A stretch of 64,000 bases of DNA from an uncultured Lachnospiraceae bacterium. Its GTDB lineage: Bacteria > Bacillota > Clostridia > Lachnospirales > Lachnospiraceae. Where the stretch lies: NCBI GenBank assembly GCA_902786515.1, contig CADADA010000010.1:1-64000 (forward strand), in the 5' to 3' direction. The notes under the pieces were generated by a model. It was not told where the DNA came from and searched no databases. It saw nothing but the letters and a program-made list of their open reading frames with translations. Each line of letters begins with the position of its first letter. Position 1 is the first letter of the stretch. The position numbers and the translations under genes were made by a program. This document shows, one piece after another, positions 20,754 to 29,601 of the stretch.

Positions 20754-21857
20754 ATGGAAGAAAAATATATGAGGCGTGCCATAGAACTGGCAAAAAAAGG
20801 AGAAGGTTTCACAAATCCTAACCCGATGGTTGGATGCGTTGTGGTTAAAGATGGTAAAATCATAAGTGAAGATTATCACCACAGATATGGAGAATATCAT
20901 GCGGAAAGAAATGCATTACTTAAATGCAGTGAGGATACTGAGGGAGCTGAATTATATGTAACACTTGAGCCATGCTGTCATCATGGAAAGACTCCTCCTT
21001 GTACAGATATCATAATTGAAAAAGGAATAAAAAAAGTATATGTCGGAAGCTCAGATCCGAACCCTCTGGTAGATGGGGGAGGTAATCGTATCCTTAAAGA
21101 AAACGGTATTGAGGTGATAGAGCATGTACTGGAGGAAGAGTGTGATGTAATCAATGAAATATTCTTCCATTACATAAAAAATAAAATACCGTTTGTTGCC
21201 ATGAAGTATGCAATGACACTGGATGGAAAGATAGCGGCACATACCGGAGATTCGAAGTGGATTACATCAGAAGAGGCCAGAGGTCACGTACATTTACTTA
21301 GAAAACGATATGCGGGAATAATGGCGGGAATCGGAACCGTTATAGCAGATAATCCAATGCTGAACTGCCGTATATGTGAGGGTGCAGACCCGGTTCGCAT
21401 TATATGTGATACATCTCTTCGGATTGATTTTGATTCAAATATAGTAAACACTGCTCATGAGATACCCGTAATAATCGCGTGTGCGGCTGAAGCTTCTGAA
21501 GAAAAAGAAAAGAGACTTAAAGAGAAAGGAGTGCAGATAGTACGCGTGGACAGGACAGAAGAGGGAAAACTTGATTTGAGAGAACTTATGCGGTATCTTG
21601 GACATGAAAAGAAGATAGACAGTGTGCTTCTTGAAGGTGGCGGTACGCTCAACGCTTCAGCGTTAACACAGGGAATTGTCAATAAGGTATATGCATATAT
21701 TGCGCCAAAGCTTATAGGAGGTGCATCGTCAAAATCCCCGATAGAAGGAGAGGGAATAGATTTGATGAGGGATGCCGTTAATATAAAAAATGCAGACATT
21801 ATTCGTCTTGGAAATGACATATGTATATCAGGAAATATAGAAGGCGGTGAATGTTGA
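20754..21857 (+). CDS. ribD: Bifunctional riboflavin deaminase/reductase RibD
   Basis: Catalyses deamination of the pyrimidine from GTP cyclohydrolase II and then ribosyl reduction. ATG 20754 (AGGTG 10 bp upstream) gives 367 aa; the longer in-frame opening at 20607 runs through the riboswitch and terminator and is rejected. Deaminase domain: HAERNALL and EPCCHHGKTPPC zinc motifs (about residues 48-85). Reductase domain from about 145: KYAMTLDGKIAAHTGDSKWIT and LLEGGGTLN. Overlaps ribE by one base. Confidence 0.96.
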   Translation: MEEKYMRRAIELAKKGEGFTNPNPMVGCVVVKDGKIISEDYHHRYGEYHAERNALLKCSEDTEGAELYVTLEPCCHHGKTPPCTDIIIEKGIKKVYVGSSDPNPLVDGGGNRILKENGIEVIEHVLEEECDVINEIFFHYIKNKIPFVAMKYAMTLDGKIAAHTGDSKWITSEEARGHVHLLRKRYAGIMAGIGTVIADNPMLNCRICEGADPVRIICDTSLRIDFDSNIVNTAHEIPVIIACAAEASEEKEKRLKEKGVQIVRVDRTEEGKLDLRELMRYLGHEKKIDSVLLEGGGTLNASALTQGIVNKVYAYIAPKLIGGASSKSPIEGEGIDLMRDAVNIKNADIIRLGNDICISGNIEGGEC

Positions 21858-22504
21858 TGTTTACAGGTATAATAGAAGAAATGGGAAAAATCAAAAGCAT
21901 ATCTGACGGGATGGCTTCGAAAATACTAACCATAGAGTGTGAAAAAGTACTTGAAAATACAAAGCCCGGTGACAGTATAGCGGTCAACGGAGTATGTCTT
22001 ACGGTAACAACCTTGTCGGATAAAGAATATACGGCAGATGTTATGCATGAAACGCTGAACAGAAGCACACTTGGAAATCTTAAGCCTGACGATGTGGTAA
22101 ATCTGGAAAGAGCTATGGCAGCTGATGGGAGATTTGGCGGTCATATTGTTTCGGGACACATAGACGGTGTAGGTCATATAATAAATATACAGGAAGATGA
22201 CAATGCGGTCTGGTTCAGTATAGAAGCAAATGAAGATATAATGAGATATGTTGTGGAAAAAGGCTCGATAACCATAGACGGAATCAGCCTGACAGTTGCA
22301 TACGCAGACAAGAATATATTTAAAGTTTCGACAATACCACATACCAGAAAAGTGACAACCCTTTCTGCTAAAAGAGCGGGAGATGCAGTCAATCTGGAAT
22401 GTGATATTATAGGTAAATATGTGGAGAAAATGCTTAATGCAGGAAATGTAAGAAAAACCAGCAACATAACTGAAAGTTTTCTTGAAGAAAATGGATTTAT
22501 ATAA
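21857..22504 (+). CDS. ribE: Riboflavin synthase alpha chain
   Basis: Dismutates two 6,7-dimethyl-8-ribityllumazine to riboflavin and the pyrimidine. 215 aa from ATG 21857 ([10 protein letters not shown], the standard N-terminus; GGCGGTGA upstream). Two lumazine-binding repeats, each with an MFTGIIE / GHIDGVG / GDxVNLE-type pattern: NGVCLTV and GISLTVA are the duplicated motif. Second gene of the rib operon. Confidence 0.96.
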   Translation: MFTGIIEEMGKIKSISDGMASKILTIECEKVLENTKPGDSIAVNGVCLTVTTLSDKEYTADVMHETLNRSTLGNLKPDDVVNLERAMAADGRFGGHIVSGHIDGVGHIINIQEDDNAVWFSIEANEDIMRYVVEKGSITIDGISLTVAYADKNIFKVSTIPHTRKVTTLSAKRAGDAVNLECDIIGKYVEKMLNAGNVRKTSNITESFLEENGFI

Positions 22505-22524
22505 AAAAATACTTGGAGGTAGCT

Positions 22525-23730
<1,206 letters not shown>

Positions 23731-23756
23731 ATAAAATTAAATAGAAATGGAGAAAT

Positions 23757-24221
23757 ATGATGAACAAATTAGAAGGAAATGTAGTAGGAAGCAATATTAA
23801 AGTTGGAATGGTGGCAGCAAGATTTAATGAATTTATTGTAAGTAAACTTGTAGGCGGTGCACAGGATGCGCTCATAAGACACGGAGTCAGTGATGAGGAT
23901 ATTGATGTGGCATATGTGCCGGGAGCATTTGAGATTCCACTGATTGCAAAAAAAATGGCACAATCAGGAAAGTATGATGCGGTAATCTGTTTAGGAGCAG
24001 TTATTAAAGGTTCTACAAGTCATTATGACTATGTATGTGCCGAAGTCAGCAAAGGAGTAGCTTCTGTATCGCTGGAATCAGGTATTCCGGTGCTGTTTGG
24101 TGTACTGACAACCGACAATATTGAACAGGCAATAGAAAGAGCGGGAACAAAGGCAGGCAATAAGGGTTACGACGTGGCATGCTCAGCGATAGAAATGGTT
24201 AATCTTTTGAAAAATATCTAA
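23757..24221 (+). CDS. ribH: 6,7-dimethyl-8-ribityllumazine synthase
   Basis: Joins the ribityl pyrimidine and DHBP; forms icosahedral or pentameric capsids. 154 aa with [41 protein letters not shown] (catalytic His) and GVLTTDN. Last gene of the rib operon; ATG 23760 is an equally possible start. Confidence 0.96.
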   Translation: MMNKLEGNVVGSNIKVGMVAARFNEFIVSKLVGGAQDALIRHGVSDEDIDVAYVPGAFEIPLIAKKMAQSGKYDAVICLGAVIKGSTSHYDYVCAEVSKGVASVSLESGIPVLFGVLTTDNIEQAIERAGTKAGNKGYDVACSAIEMVNLLKNI

Positions 24222-24234
24222 AAAAAGATTATGT

Positions 24235-24256
24235 AATTACAAAGAAGGTAATTTTT
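24235..24256 (+). terminator. Short terminator after ribH
   Basis: AATTAC (24235-24240) pairs with GTAATT (24248-24253) followed by TTT. The stem is only 6 bp. Confidence 0.4.
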
Positions 24257-24282
24257 GGATTAAAAAAAATACATCATTTAAG

Positions 24283-24311
24283 TTGACAAATACAAAAGCG
24301 GTAGTTATAAT
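24283..24311 (+). promoter_or_regulatory. Exact consensus sigma-A promoter
   Basis: TTGACA (24283-24288), exactly 17 bp, TATAAT (24306-24311). No mismatch to the vegetative consensus. Drives the secreted repeat protein 57 bp downstream. Confidence 0.9.
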
Positions 24312-24367
24312 GAAGAGGAAATGTCGAAAAAGCTTTAACATTAAACAAATAATTAAGGAGGAAGAAA

Positions 24368-26014
24368 ATGATTAAAGACTTATTTACTAAAAAAGCTCTT
24401 GCGGTTGTTTGTGCAGCAACATTGTCAGTAGGTAGTGTTGCAGTTGCATTTGCTGGATCAGGTGAGTATGAGTTAGCGACATCTGCAGCTAGTGCTAGTG
24501 CATCAGCTAGTGCTGGACCAGAGGTGGAGACAACAACTAAGCAGGAAGAGACAACAACAAAGTCAACTCCAAGTGAGAAACCTTCACAGGAGGAGACAAC
24601 AACAAAGTCAACTCCAAGTGAGAAACCTTCACAGGAAGAGACAACAACAAAGTCAACTCCAAGTGAGAAACCTTCACAGGAAGAGACAACAACAGCAACT
24701 CCAAGTGCAAAGCCATCTGAGGAACCAAGTACAGATCCAGTAGCAGTTGATACATATCAGATTCTTGGAAGCTTCAACAACTGGGCATTAGGTTCAGGCT
24801 TATTCATGACACAGGATAGTAGCAATCCAAACATCTATACAGCAACAATTAAGTTAGCAGCTGGAAAGTATGAGTATCAGATTGTTAAGAATAATTCATG
24901 GGATTACAAGTTCTCAGGAGCTGACGGATTTATTAATTCTTCATATCCTAACTTGACCGTTGAAGTTCCTGAAGAGATGGATGTTATCTTTACACTTGAC
25001 TTAGCTAACATGACAGTTAAGACAAATCTTGACAAAGATATAGAAGACCAGGCAGACATTTCAGCAGCCACAGTAACACTTACATCAGCAGCAGTTACAT
25101 ATAACGGAGAAGTTCAGAATCCTGTTGTTGCGTCTGTAACACTTGGTGCTGCAACATTAGTTGAAGATACAGATTATGAAGTTAAGGCTATTGAAGCAAA
25201 AGACGCAGGAACATATACTGTTGAAGTTACAGGAAAAGGTGCTTATAAGGGAACAGCTACAGCTGAATACGTAATCAACAGAAAGACAATCAGCAAAGCA
25301 ACAGCAACAGTTGGAGCTAAGACATATACAGGAAAGACACTTAAGTCATCAAGCTATTCAGTAAAACTTAAGCTTAATGGTAAGAGCGTTAAACTTGTTA
25401 AAGGTACAGATTACTCTGTAACAGCAGCTTCAGGAAAGAATGCAGGAAAGTATGCTGTAACATTCAAGGGTATTGGAAACTTCAAAGGTTCTGTTAAGGC
25501 TAACTTTGTAATCAATGCTAAGAAGCTTGCTAAGAAGAATGTAACAGTTGCATCAAAGGCTGTATACACAGGAAAAGCTATTAAGGCTAAAGTTACAGTT
25601 AAAGATGGAAGCAAACTTACAACAAAGAATTACAAAGTAACTTACAAGAACAACAAGAAGGTCGGTAAGGCTACAGTAACAGTAACAGGTAAGGGTAACT
25701 ACACAGGAACAGTTAAGAAGACATTCAAGATTGTACCTGCAACAGTTAAGGTTAAATCTGTTAAGAATACAGCTAAGAAGACTGTAACAGTTAAGTTTAA
25801 TAAAGCAAAAGGTGCTGCATCTTACACAGTTTACTATAAAGTAAAAGGTGCTAAGAAGTGGTCTAAGAAAGTAACAAAGAAGACAACTCTTAAGATTGCT
25901 AAGTTAAAGAAAGGTAAGACATATCAGGTTAAAGTTGTTGCTACAGCTAAATCTGGTAAGACTACATTCTCATCAGCAGACAGCAAAGTTCTTTCAGTAA
26001 AGATTAAAAAATAA
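24368..26014 (+). CDS. Secreted surface protein: Thr/Pro repeats, CBM-like, Ig-like and Fn3-like domains
   Basis: 548 aa with a clear signal peptide (cleavage after AVAFA, about residue 29). Then a Ser/Ala segment, three exact 15-aa repeats (EETTTKSTPSEKPSQ, residues about 59-103) as a low-complexity linker, a module resembling pullulanase-type starch-binding X25/CBM domains (about 135-225; ILGSFNNWALGSG...YEYQIVKNNSWDYKFSG), three MBG/Ig-like repeats (about 240-455; DAGTYTVEVTGKGAYKG, NAGKYAVTFKGIGNFKG, KVGKATVTVTGKGNYTG) and a C-terminal Fn3-like domain. Very Lys-rich at the end; no LPxTG or membrane anchor. Consensus promoter, AAGGAGG site and narrow codon choice suggest high expression. 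Likely a glycan-binding cell-surface protein. Confidence 0.8.
   Translation: MIKDLFTKKALAVVCAATLSVGSVAVAFAGSGEYELATSAASASASASAGPEVETTTKQEETTTKSTPSEKPSQEETTTKSTPSEKPSQEETTTKSTPSEKPSQEETTTATPSAKPSEEPSTDPVAVDTYQILGSFNNWALGSGLFMTQDSSNPNIYTATIKLAAGKYEYQIVKNNSWDYKFSGADGFINSSYPNLTVEVPEEMDVIFTLDLANMTVKTNLDKDIEDQADISAATVTLTSAAVTYNGEVQNPVVASVTLGAATLVEDTDYEVKAIEAKDAGTYTVEVTGKGAYKGTATAEYVINRKTISKATATVGAKTYTGKTLKSSSYSVKLKLNGKSVKLVKGTDYSVTAASGKNAGKYAVTFKGIGNFKGSVKANFVINAKKLAKKNVTVASKAVYTGKAIKAKVTVKDGSKLTTKNYKVTYKNNKKVGKATVTVTGKGNYTGTVKKTFKIVPATVKVKSVKNTAKKTVTVKFNKAKGAASYTVYYKVKGAKKWSKKVTKKTTLKIAKLKKGKTYQVKVVATAKSGKTTFSSADSKVLSVKIKK
24542..24676 (+). repeat. Three tandem copies of a 45-bp unit
   Basis: Copies at 24542-24586, 24587-24631 and 24632-24676, then a partial fourth. 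They encode the Thr/Ser/Pro linker of the secreted protein and differ by a single GAA/GAG-type change, so copy number may vary by recombination. Confidence 0.95.
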
Positions 26015-26031
26015 TTATCAGAAATGATATT

Positions 26032-26062
26032 AAGGAGACATGCATTTGCATGTCTCCTTTTT
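26032..26062 (+). terminator. Strong terminator after the secreted protein gene
   Basis: AAGGAGACATGCA pairs perfectly with TGCATGTCTCCTT, followed by TTT. Confidence 0.92.
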
Positions 26063-26080
26063 GATTAAGCAACGAGACAA

Positions 26081-26197
26081 AATAAAGCTTGCCCGTGCGT
26101 GCACGGCGAGAAGTTTAGAAGTAATTGCCCTCCGTGCTTGCACGAAAGGGCAATTACTTCTAAACTTCTCAATATTCACAAATATGCAAGCTTTGTT
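26081..26197. repeat. Long nested inverted repeat
   Basis: A perfect 24-bp inverted repeat (26108-26131 with 26147-26170) has a 15-nt loop that itself holds CGTGC-TT-GCACG. Outer arms AAAGCTTGC (about 26085-26093) and GCAAGCTTT (about 26185-26193) extend it. It lies in a non-coding gap and would form a very stable hairpin or cruciform. It resembles a miniature non-coding repeat element; no transposase is present. Confidence 0.85.
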
Positions 26198-26206
26198 TTG
26201 GCGACT

Positions 26207-26260
26207 GCCCATCACCGAACACGAAGTGTGAGGTGAAAAAGCCCATCACCGAACACGAAG
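26207..26260 (+). repeat. 20-bp direct repeat pair
   Basis: GCCCATCACCGAACACGAAG occurs at 26207-26226 and again at 26241-26260, right after the long inverted repeat and just before the promoter of the sugar cluster. Confidence 0.9.
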
Positions 26261-26270
26261 ATAAATATTA

Positions 26271-26299
26271 TTGAAAAAAAGATAGTTATATGATAATAT
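26271..26299 (+). promoter_or_regulatory. Putative promoter of the CDP-sugar cluster
   Basis: TTGAAA (26271-26276), 17-bp spacer, TAATAT (26294-26299), 50 bp before the first gene. Confidence 0.55.
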
Positions 26300-26349
26300 A
26301 AGAACAGTATTTTCAGAAAGAATGAATGAGTCAGAAACGGAGGAAGATA

Positions 26350-27123
26350 ATGAAAGTAGTTATATTAGCTGGCGGTTTTGGTACAAGAATCAGTGAGGAA
26401 AGTCACTTGAAACCGAAGCCAATGATAGAGATTGGGGAACAGCCGATTTTATGGCATATTATGAAAGAGTACTCACACTATGGATTTAATGAATTTATTA
26501 TATGTCTAGGATATAAGCAGTATGTAATAAAAGAATACTTTGCTGATTATTTTTTACACACATCAGATGTGACATTTGATTTAGCAAAGAATGAGATGAC
26601 TGTTCACAATAACGCTTCAGAACCGTGGAAGGTTACGTTGGTTGATACAGGACTGAACACTATGACTGGTGGAAGGATAAAGAGAGTAAAAGAATATATT
26701 GGAAATGAAACATTTATGTTGACATATGGTGATGGTGTTTCGGATGTCAATATAAGTAAACTGTTAGAATTCCATAAATCTCATGGAAAAATTGCGACCA
26801 TGACAGCTATCGGACTGGACCAGAGATTTGGAGTGCTTGATATTGCCGAGGATGGACAGACTATAACAGCTTTCAGAGAGAAGACAAAGTCGGATGGAAG
26901 TATTATCAATGGTGGATATATGGTAATGGAGCCGCAGATTATTGATTATATCGATGATGATAGTACCGTGTTTGAAAAAAAACCTTTGGAAACGGTAGCG
27001 AAGATGGGTGAATTAATGGCATACAACCACAAAGGATTTTGGCATTGTATGGATACACAGAGAGACAAGATGCACTTGGAAGAAATGTGGGCAAGTGGAA
27101 ATGCTCCGTGGAAAGTGTGGTAA
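26350..27123 (+). CDS. rfbF: Glucose-1-phosphate cytidylyltransferase
   Basis: Makes CDP-glucose from CTP and glucose 1-phosphate, the entry to CDP-3,6-dideoxyhexoses. ATG 26350 follows GGAGGAAG and gives 257 aa, the usual RfbF length. Nucleotidyltransferase signature AGGFGTRISEESHLKPKPMIEIG, then WHIMKEYSHYG, TGGRIKRVKEYI and TYGDGVSDV. First gene of the cluster; only 2 bp separate it from rfbG. Confidence 0.95.
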   Translation: MKVVILAGGFGTRISEESHLKPKPMIEIGEQPILWHIMKEYSHYGFNEFIICLGYKQYVIKEYFADYFLHTSDVTFDLAKNEMTVHNNASEPWKVTLVDTGLNTMTGGRIKRVKEYIGNETFMLTYGDGVSDVNISKLLEFHKSHGKIATMTAIGLDQRFGVLDIAEDGQTITAFREKTKSDGSIINGGYMVMEPQIIDYIDDDSTVFEKKPLETVAKMGELMAYNHKGFWHCMDTQRDKMHLEEMWASGNAPWKVW

Positions 27124-27125
27124 TC

Positions 27126-28169
27126 ATGGAATTTTATAGAGGAAAGAAAGTATTAGTTACAGGACATACAGGATTTAAGGGCTCTTGGATGTGCAGAGTG
27201 TTAGTAAACGCAGGTGCAGTTGTGGGAGGATATTCTCTAGAAGCTCCAACAAATCCGAATCTGTTCAGTATGTGTGATGTAGAAAATAAGATGACATCAG
27301 TTATAGGAGATATAAGAGATTTAGAAAAGTTGAATAATCTTTTTGATGAATTTCAGCCTGAGATAGTAATACATCTGGCAGCACAACCGATAGTTAGGGA
27401 TTCCTATAAAGACCCTGTATACACCTATGAGACGAATGTTATGGGTACAGTGAATATATGCGAGTGTGTGAGAACTCACGAATGTGTAAAGTCATTCTTA
27501 AATGTAACCACGGACAAAGTTTATGAGAATAAAGAATGGGAATGGGGATACAGGGAAAACGAGCCATTAGACGGCTATGATCCTTATTCTAACAGTAAGT
27601 CCTGTTCAGAATTGGTCACACATAGTTATAAGAATTCCTTTTTTAATGATATGGAAGTTGCCGTATCTACTGCGAGAGCAGGAAATGTAATCGGAGGGGG
27701 AGATTTTGCAAATGACAGAATTGTTCCTGACTGTGTAAGAGCAGCTAAGCAGAATAATAAGATAATAGTAAGAAATCCACATTCCACAAGACCGTATCAG
27801 CATGTATTAGAACCGGTAATGGCTTATCTTATGATAGCAGAAAAACAGTACGAAGATAAAAAATATCAGGGATACTATAACGTAGGACCGGATGAAAGTG
27901 ACTGTATTACGACAGGAGATTTAGTAGATACGTTTTGTAAAAAATGGGGCGAGGGAATCAGTTGGATAAATAAATATGATGGGGGTCCGCATGAAGCTAA
28001 CTTCCTTAAGCTCGATTGTTCAAAACTGAAAACGATATATGGCTGGAAACCACGTTGGAATTTTGATATGGCTATGGAAAAGACTGTGGAATGGTCTAAA
28101 GTATATGTAAGCGATGGCGATGTTGTAAAATGCATGGACAAGCAGATAGATGAATATATGAATAGGTAA
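27126..28169 (+). CDS. rfbG: CDP-glucose 4,6-dehydratase
   Basis: Extended short-chain dehydrogenase that makes CDP-4-keto-6-deoxyglucose. ATG 27126 (MEFYRGKKVLVTGHTGFKGSW) gives 347 aa. NAD-binding GHTGFKG, catalytic YSNSK (YxxxK), and the sugar-binding TARAGNVIGGGDFANDRIVPD. The start overlaps the end of rfbF closely, implying coupled translation. Confidence 0.95.
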   Translation: MEFYRGKKVLVTGHTGFKGSWMCRVLVNAGAVVGGYSLEAPTNPNLFSMCDVENKMTSVIGDIRDLEKLNNLFDEFQPEIVIHLAAQPIVRDSYKDPVYTYETNVMGTVNICECVRTHECVKSFLNVTTDKVYENKEWEWGYRENEPLDGYDPYSNSKSCSELVTHSYKNSFFNDMEVAVSTARAGNVIGGGDFANDRIVPDCVRAAKQNNKIIVRNPHSTRPYQHVLEPVMAYLMIAEKQYEDKKYQGYYNVGPDESDCITTGDLVDTFCKKWGEGISWINKYDGGPHEANFLKLDCSKLKTIYGWKPRWNFDMAMEKTVEWSKVYVSDGDVVKCMDKQIDEYMNR

Positions 28170-28183
28170 AATGGAGGAATAAA

Positions 28184-29518
28184 ATGTTTGAAAATAAAAC
28201 AGAATCAGAGGCAAGAGAAGAGATATTAGGATTAGTAGAAGAGTATTGCAACAAATACCATAATCAGCAGACGTACAAAGAAGGAGACAGAATACCGTAC
28301 GCTTCAAGATTTTATGGAAGCGAGGAGATGGTGAATCTGGTAGACAGTTCATTAGAGTTCTGGCTCACGGCTGGAAGATATACAGATAAGTTTGAGAAAG
28401 AATTTGCAAAATATCTTGGTGTAAAATATTGCTCTCTTGTTAATTCAGGTTCATCAGCTAACCTGAATGCATTTATGGCACTTACATCATCACTTCTAGG
28501 GGATAGACAGGTGAAACGTGGAGATGAAGTTATTACAGTTGCAGCAGGCTTTCCTACAACAGTGGCCGCAATCATTCAATATGGTGCAATACCTGTATTT
28601 GTTGACGTTACTATACCACAGTATAATATTGATGTTAATATGCTTGAGGAAGCATATTCAGAGAAGACAAAAGCAGTTATGATTGCACACACATTGGGAA
28701 ATCCATTTGATTTGTCAGCTGTAAAAGCATTTTGTGACAAACATAATCTGTGGCTGATAGAAGATAACTGCGATGCATTAGGCTCGTTATACGAGATAGA
28801 TGGAAAGCAGAAATTCACAGGAACAGTCGGCGATATTGGAACTTCAAGCTTCTATCCTCCACATCATATGACAATGGGTGAAGGCGGAGCTGTTTACACA
28901 GATAATCCATTATTAAACAAGATTATAAGATCATTCAGAGACTGGGGAAGAGACTGCGTATGTGCACCGGGACAGGATAATTTATGTGGACACAGATTTG
29001 ATAAACAGTATGGCGAATTGCCTTTGGGATATGACCACAAATATGTATATTCTCACTTTGGATATAATTTAAAAGCAACAGATATGCAGGCAGCAATAGG
29101 ATGTGCACAGCTTGAGAAATTCCCTTCATTTGTAGAGAAGAGAAGACACAACTTCGACAGATTAAAAGAAGGACTTAAGGAAGTAGAGGACAAATTGATT
29201 CTTCCGGAGCCATGTGAAAATTCTACGCCAAGCTGGTTTGGATTCCTTATTACATGTAAAGAAGGAGTAGAAAGAAGCAAGGTTGTTCCTTATATAGAAG
29301 ATCATGGAGTGCAGACAAGAATGCTCTTTGCAGGTAATCTGATAAAACATCCTTGTTTTGACGAAATGAGAGCTACAGGCGAAGGCTACAGAGTTGTAGG
29401 AGAACTCACGAATACAGACAGAATTTTAAAAGACACATTCTGGGTAGGAGTGTACCCTGGAATGACAGATGAAAAAATTGATTATATGATAAAGACCATT
29501 AAGGAAGCAGTAAAATAA
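28184..29518 (+). CDS. rfbH: CDP-4-keto-6-deoxyglucose 3-dehydrase (E1)
   Basis: PMP- and [2Fe-2S]-dependent C3 dehydratase of 3,6-dideoxysugar synthesis, 444 aa. The aminotransferase-fold Lys is replaced by His (FYPPHHMTMGEGGAV), the hallmark of E1. Iron-sulfur ligands are visible in RDCVCAPGQDNLCGH (CxCx7C). GGAGG site. The matching E3 reductase (RfbI/AscD) is not in the window. Confidence 0.95.
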   Translation: MFENKTESEAREEILGLVEEYCNKYHNQQTYKEGDRIPYASRFYGSEEMVNLVDSSLEFWLTAGRYTDKFEKEFAKYLGVKYCSLVNSGSSANLNAFMALTSSLLGDRQVKRGDEVITVAAGFPTTVAAIIQYGAIPVFVDVTIPQYNIDVNMLEEAYSEKTKAVMIAHTLGNPFDLSAVKAFCDKHNLWLIEDNCDALGSLYEIDGKQKFTGTVGDIGTSSFYPPHHMTMGEGGAVYTDNPLLNKIIRSFRDWGRDCVCAPGQDNLCGHRFDKQYGELPLGYDHKYVYSHFGYNLKATDMQAAIGCAQLEKFPSFVEKRRHNFDRLKEGLKEVEDKLILPEPCENSTPSWFGFLITCKEGVERSKVVPYIEDHGVQTRMLFAGNLIKHPCFDEMRATGEGYRVVGELTNTDRILKDTFWVGVYPGMTDEKIDYMIKTIKEAVK

Positions 29519-29524
29519 TAAATG

Positions 29525-29567
29525 ATAAAGCTGTCGTGCAGATTATATCTGTACTGTACAGCTTTAT
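29525..29567 (+). other. Hairpin between rfbH and the ThDP-enzyme gene
   Basis: ATAAAGCTGT (29525-29534) pairs with ACAGCTTTAT (29558-29567); GCAGAT and ATCTGT pair inside. Only a short T-run follows, so it could be a weak terminator or a transcript-processing site inside the operon. Confidence 0.5.
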
Positions 29568-29601
29568 ATTGATTATGATGAAAAAAGGAGAATTACAAAG
29601 T

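Noticed and set aside
24542..24676. Possible CRISPR array
   Set aside because: Repeats abut without spacers and are in frame within a coding sequence.
24492..24755. Gln/Arg-rich and Leu/Ser-rich reading frames on both strands over the 45-bp repeats
   Set aside because: They are out-of-frame shadows of the tandem repeat in the secreted protein gene; no ribosome site or independent support.
26207..26260. Possible two-repeat CRISPR
   Set aside because: Only two 20-bp copies, a 14-bp gap and no cas gene.
27039..27125. N-terminal extension of RfbG overlapping rfbF
   Set aside because: The residues are another frame of rfbF; MEFYRGKKVLVTGHTG is the normal start.
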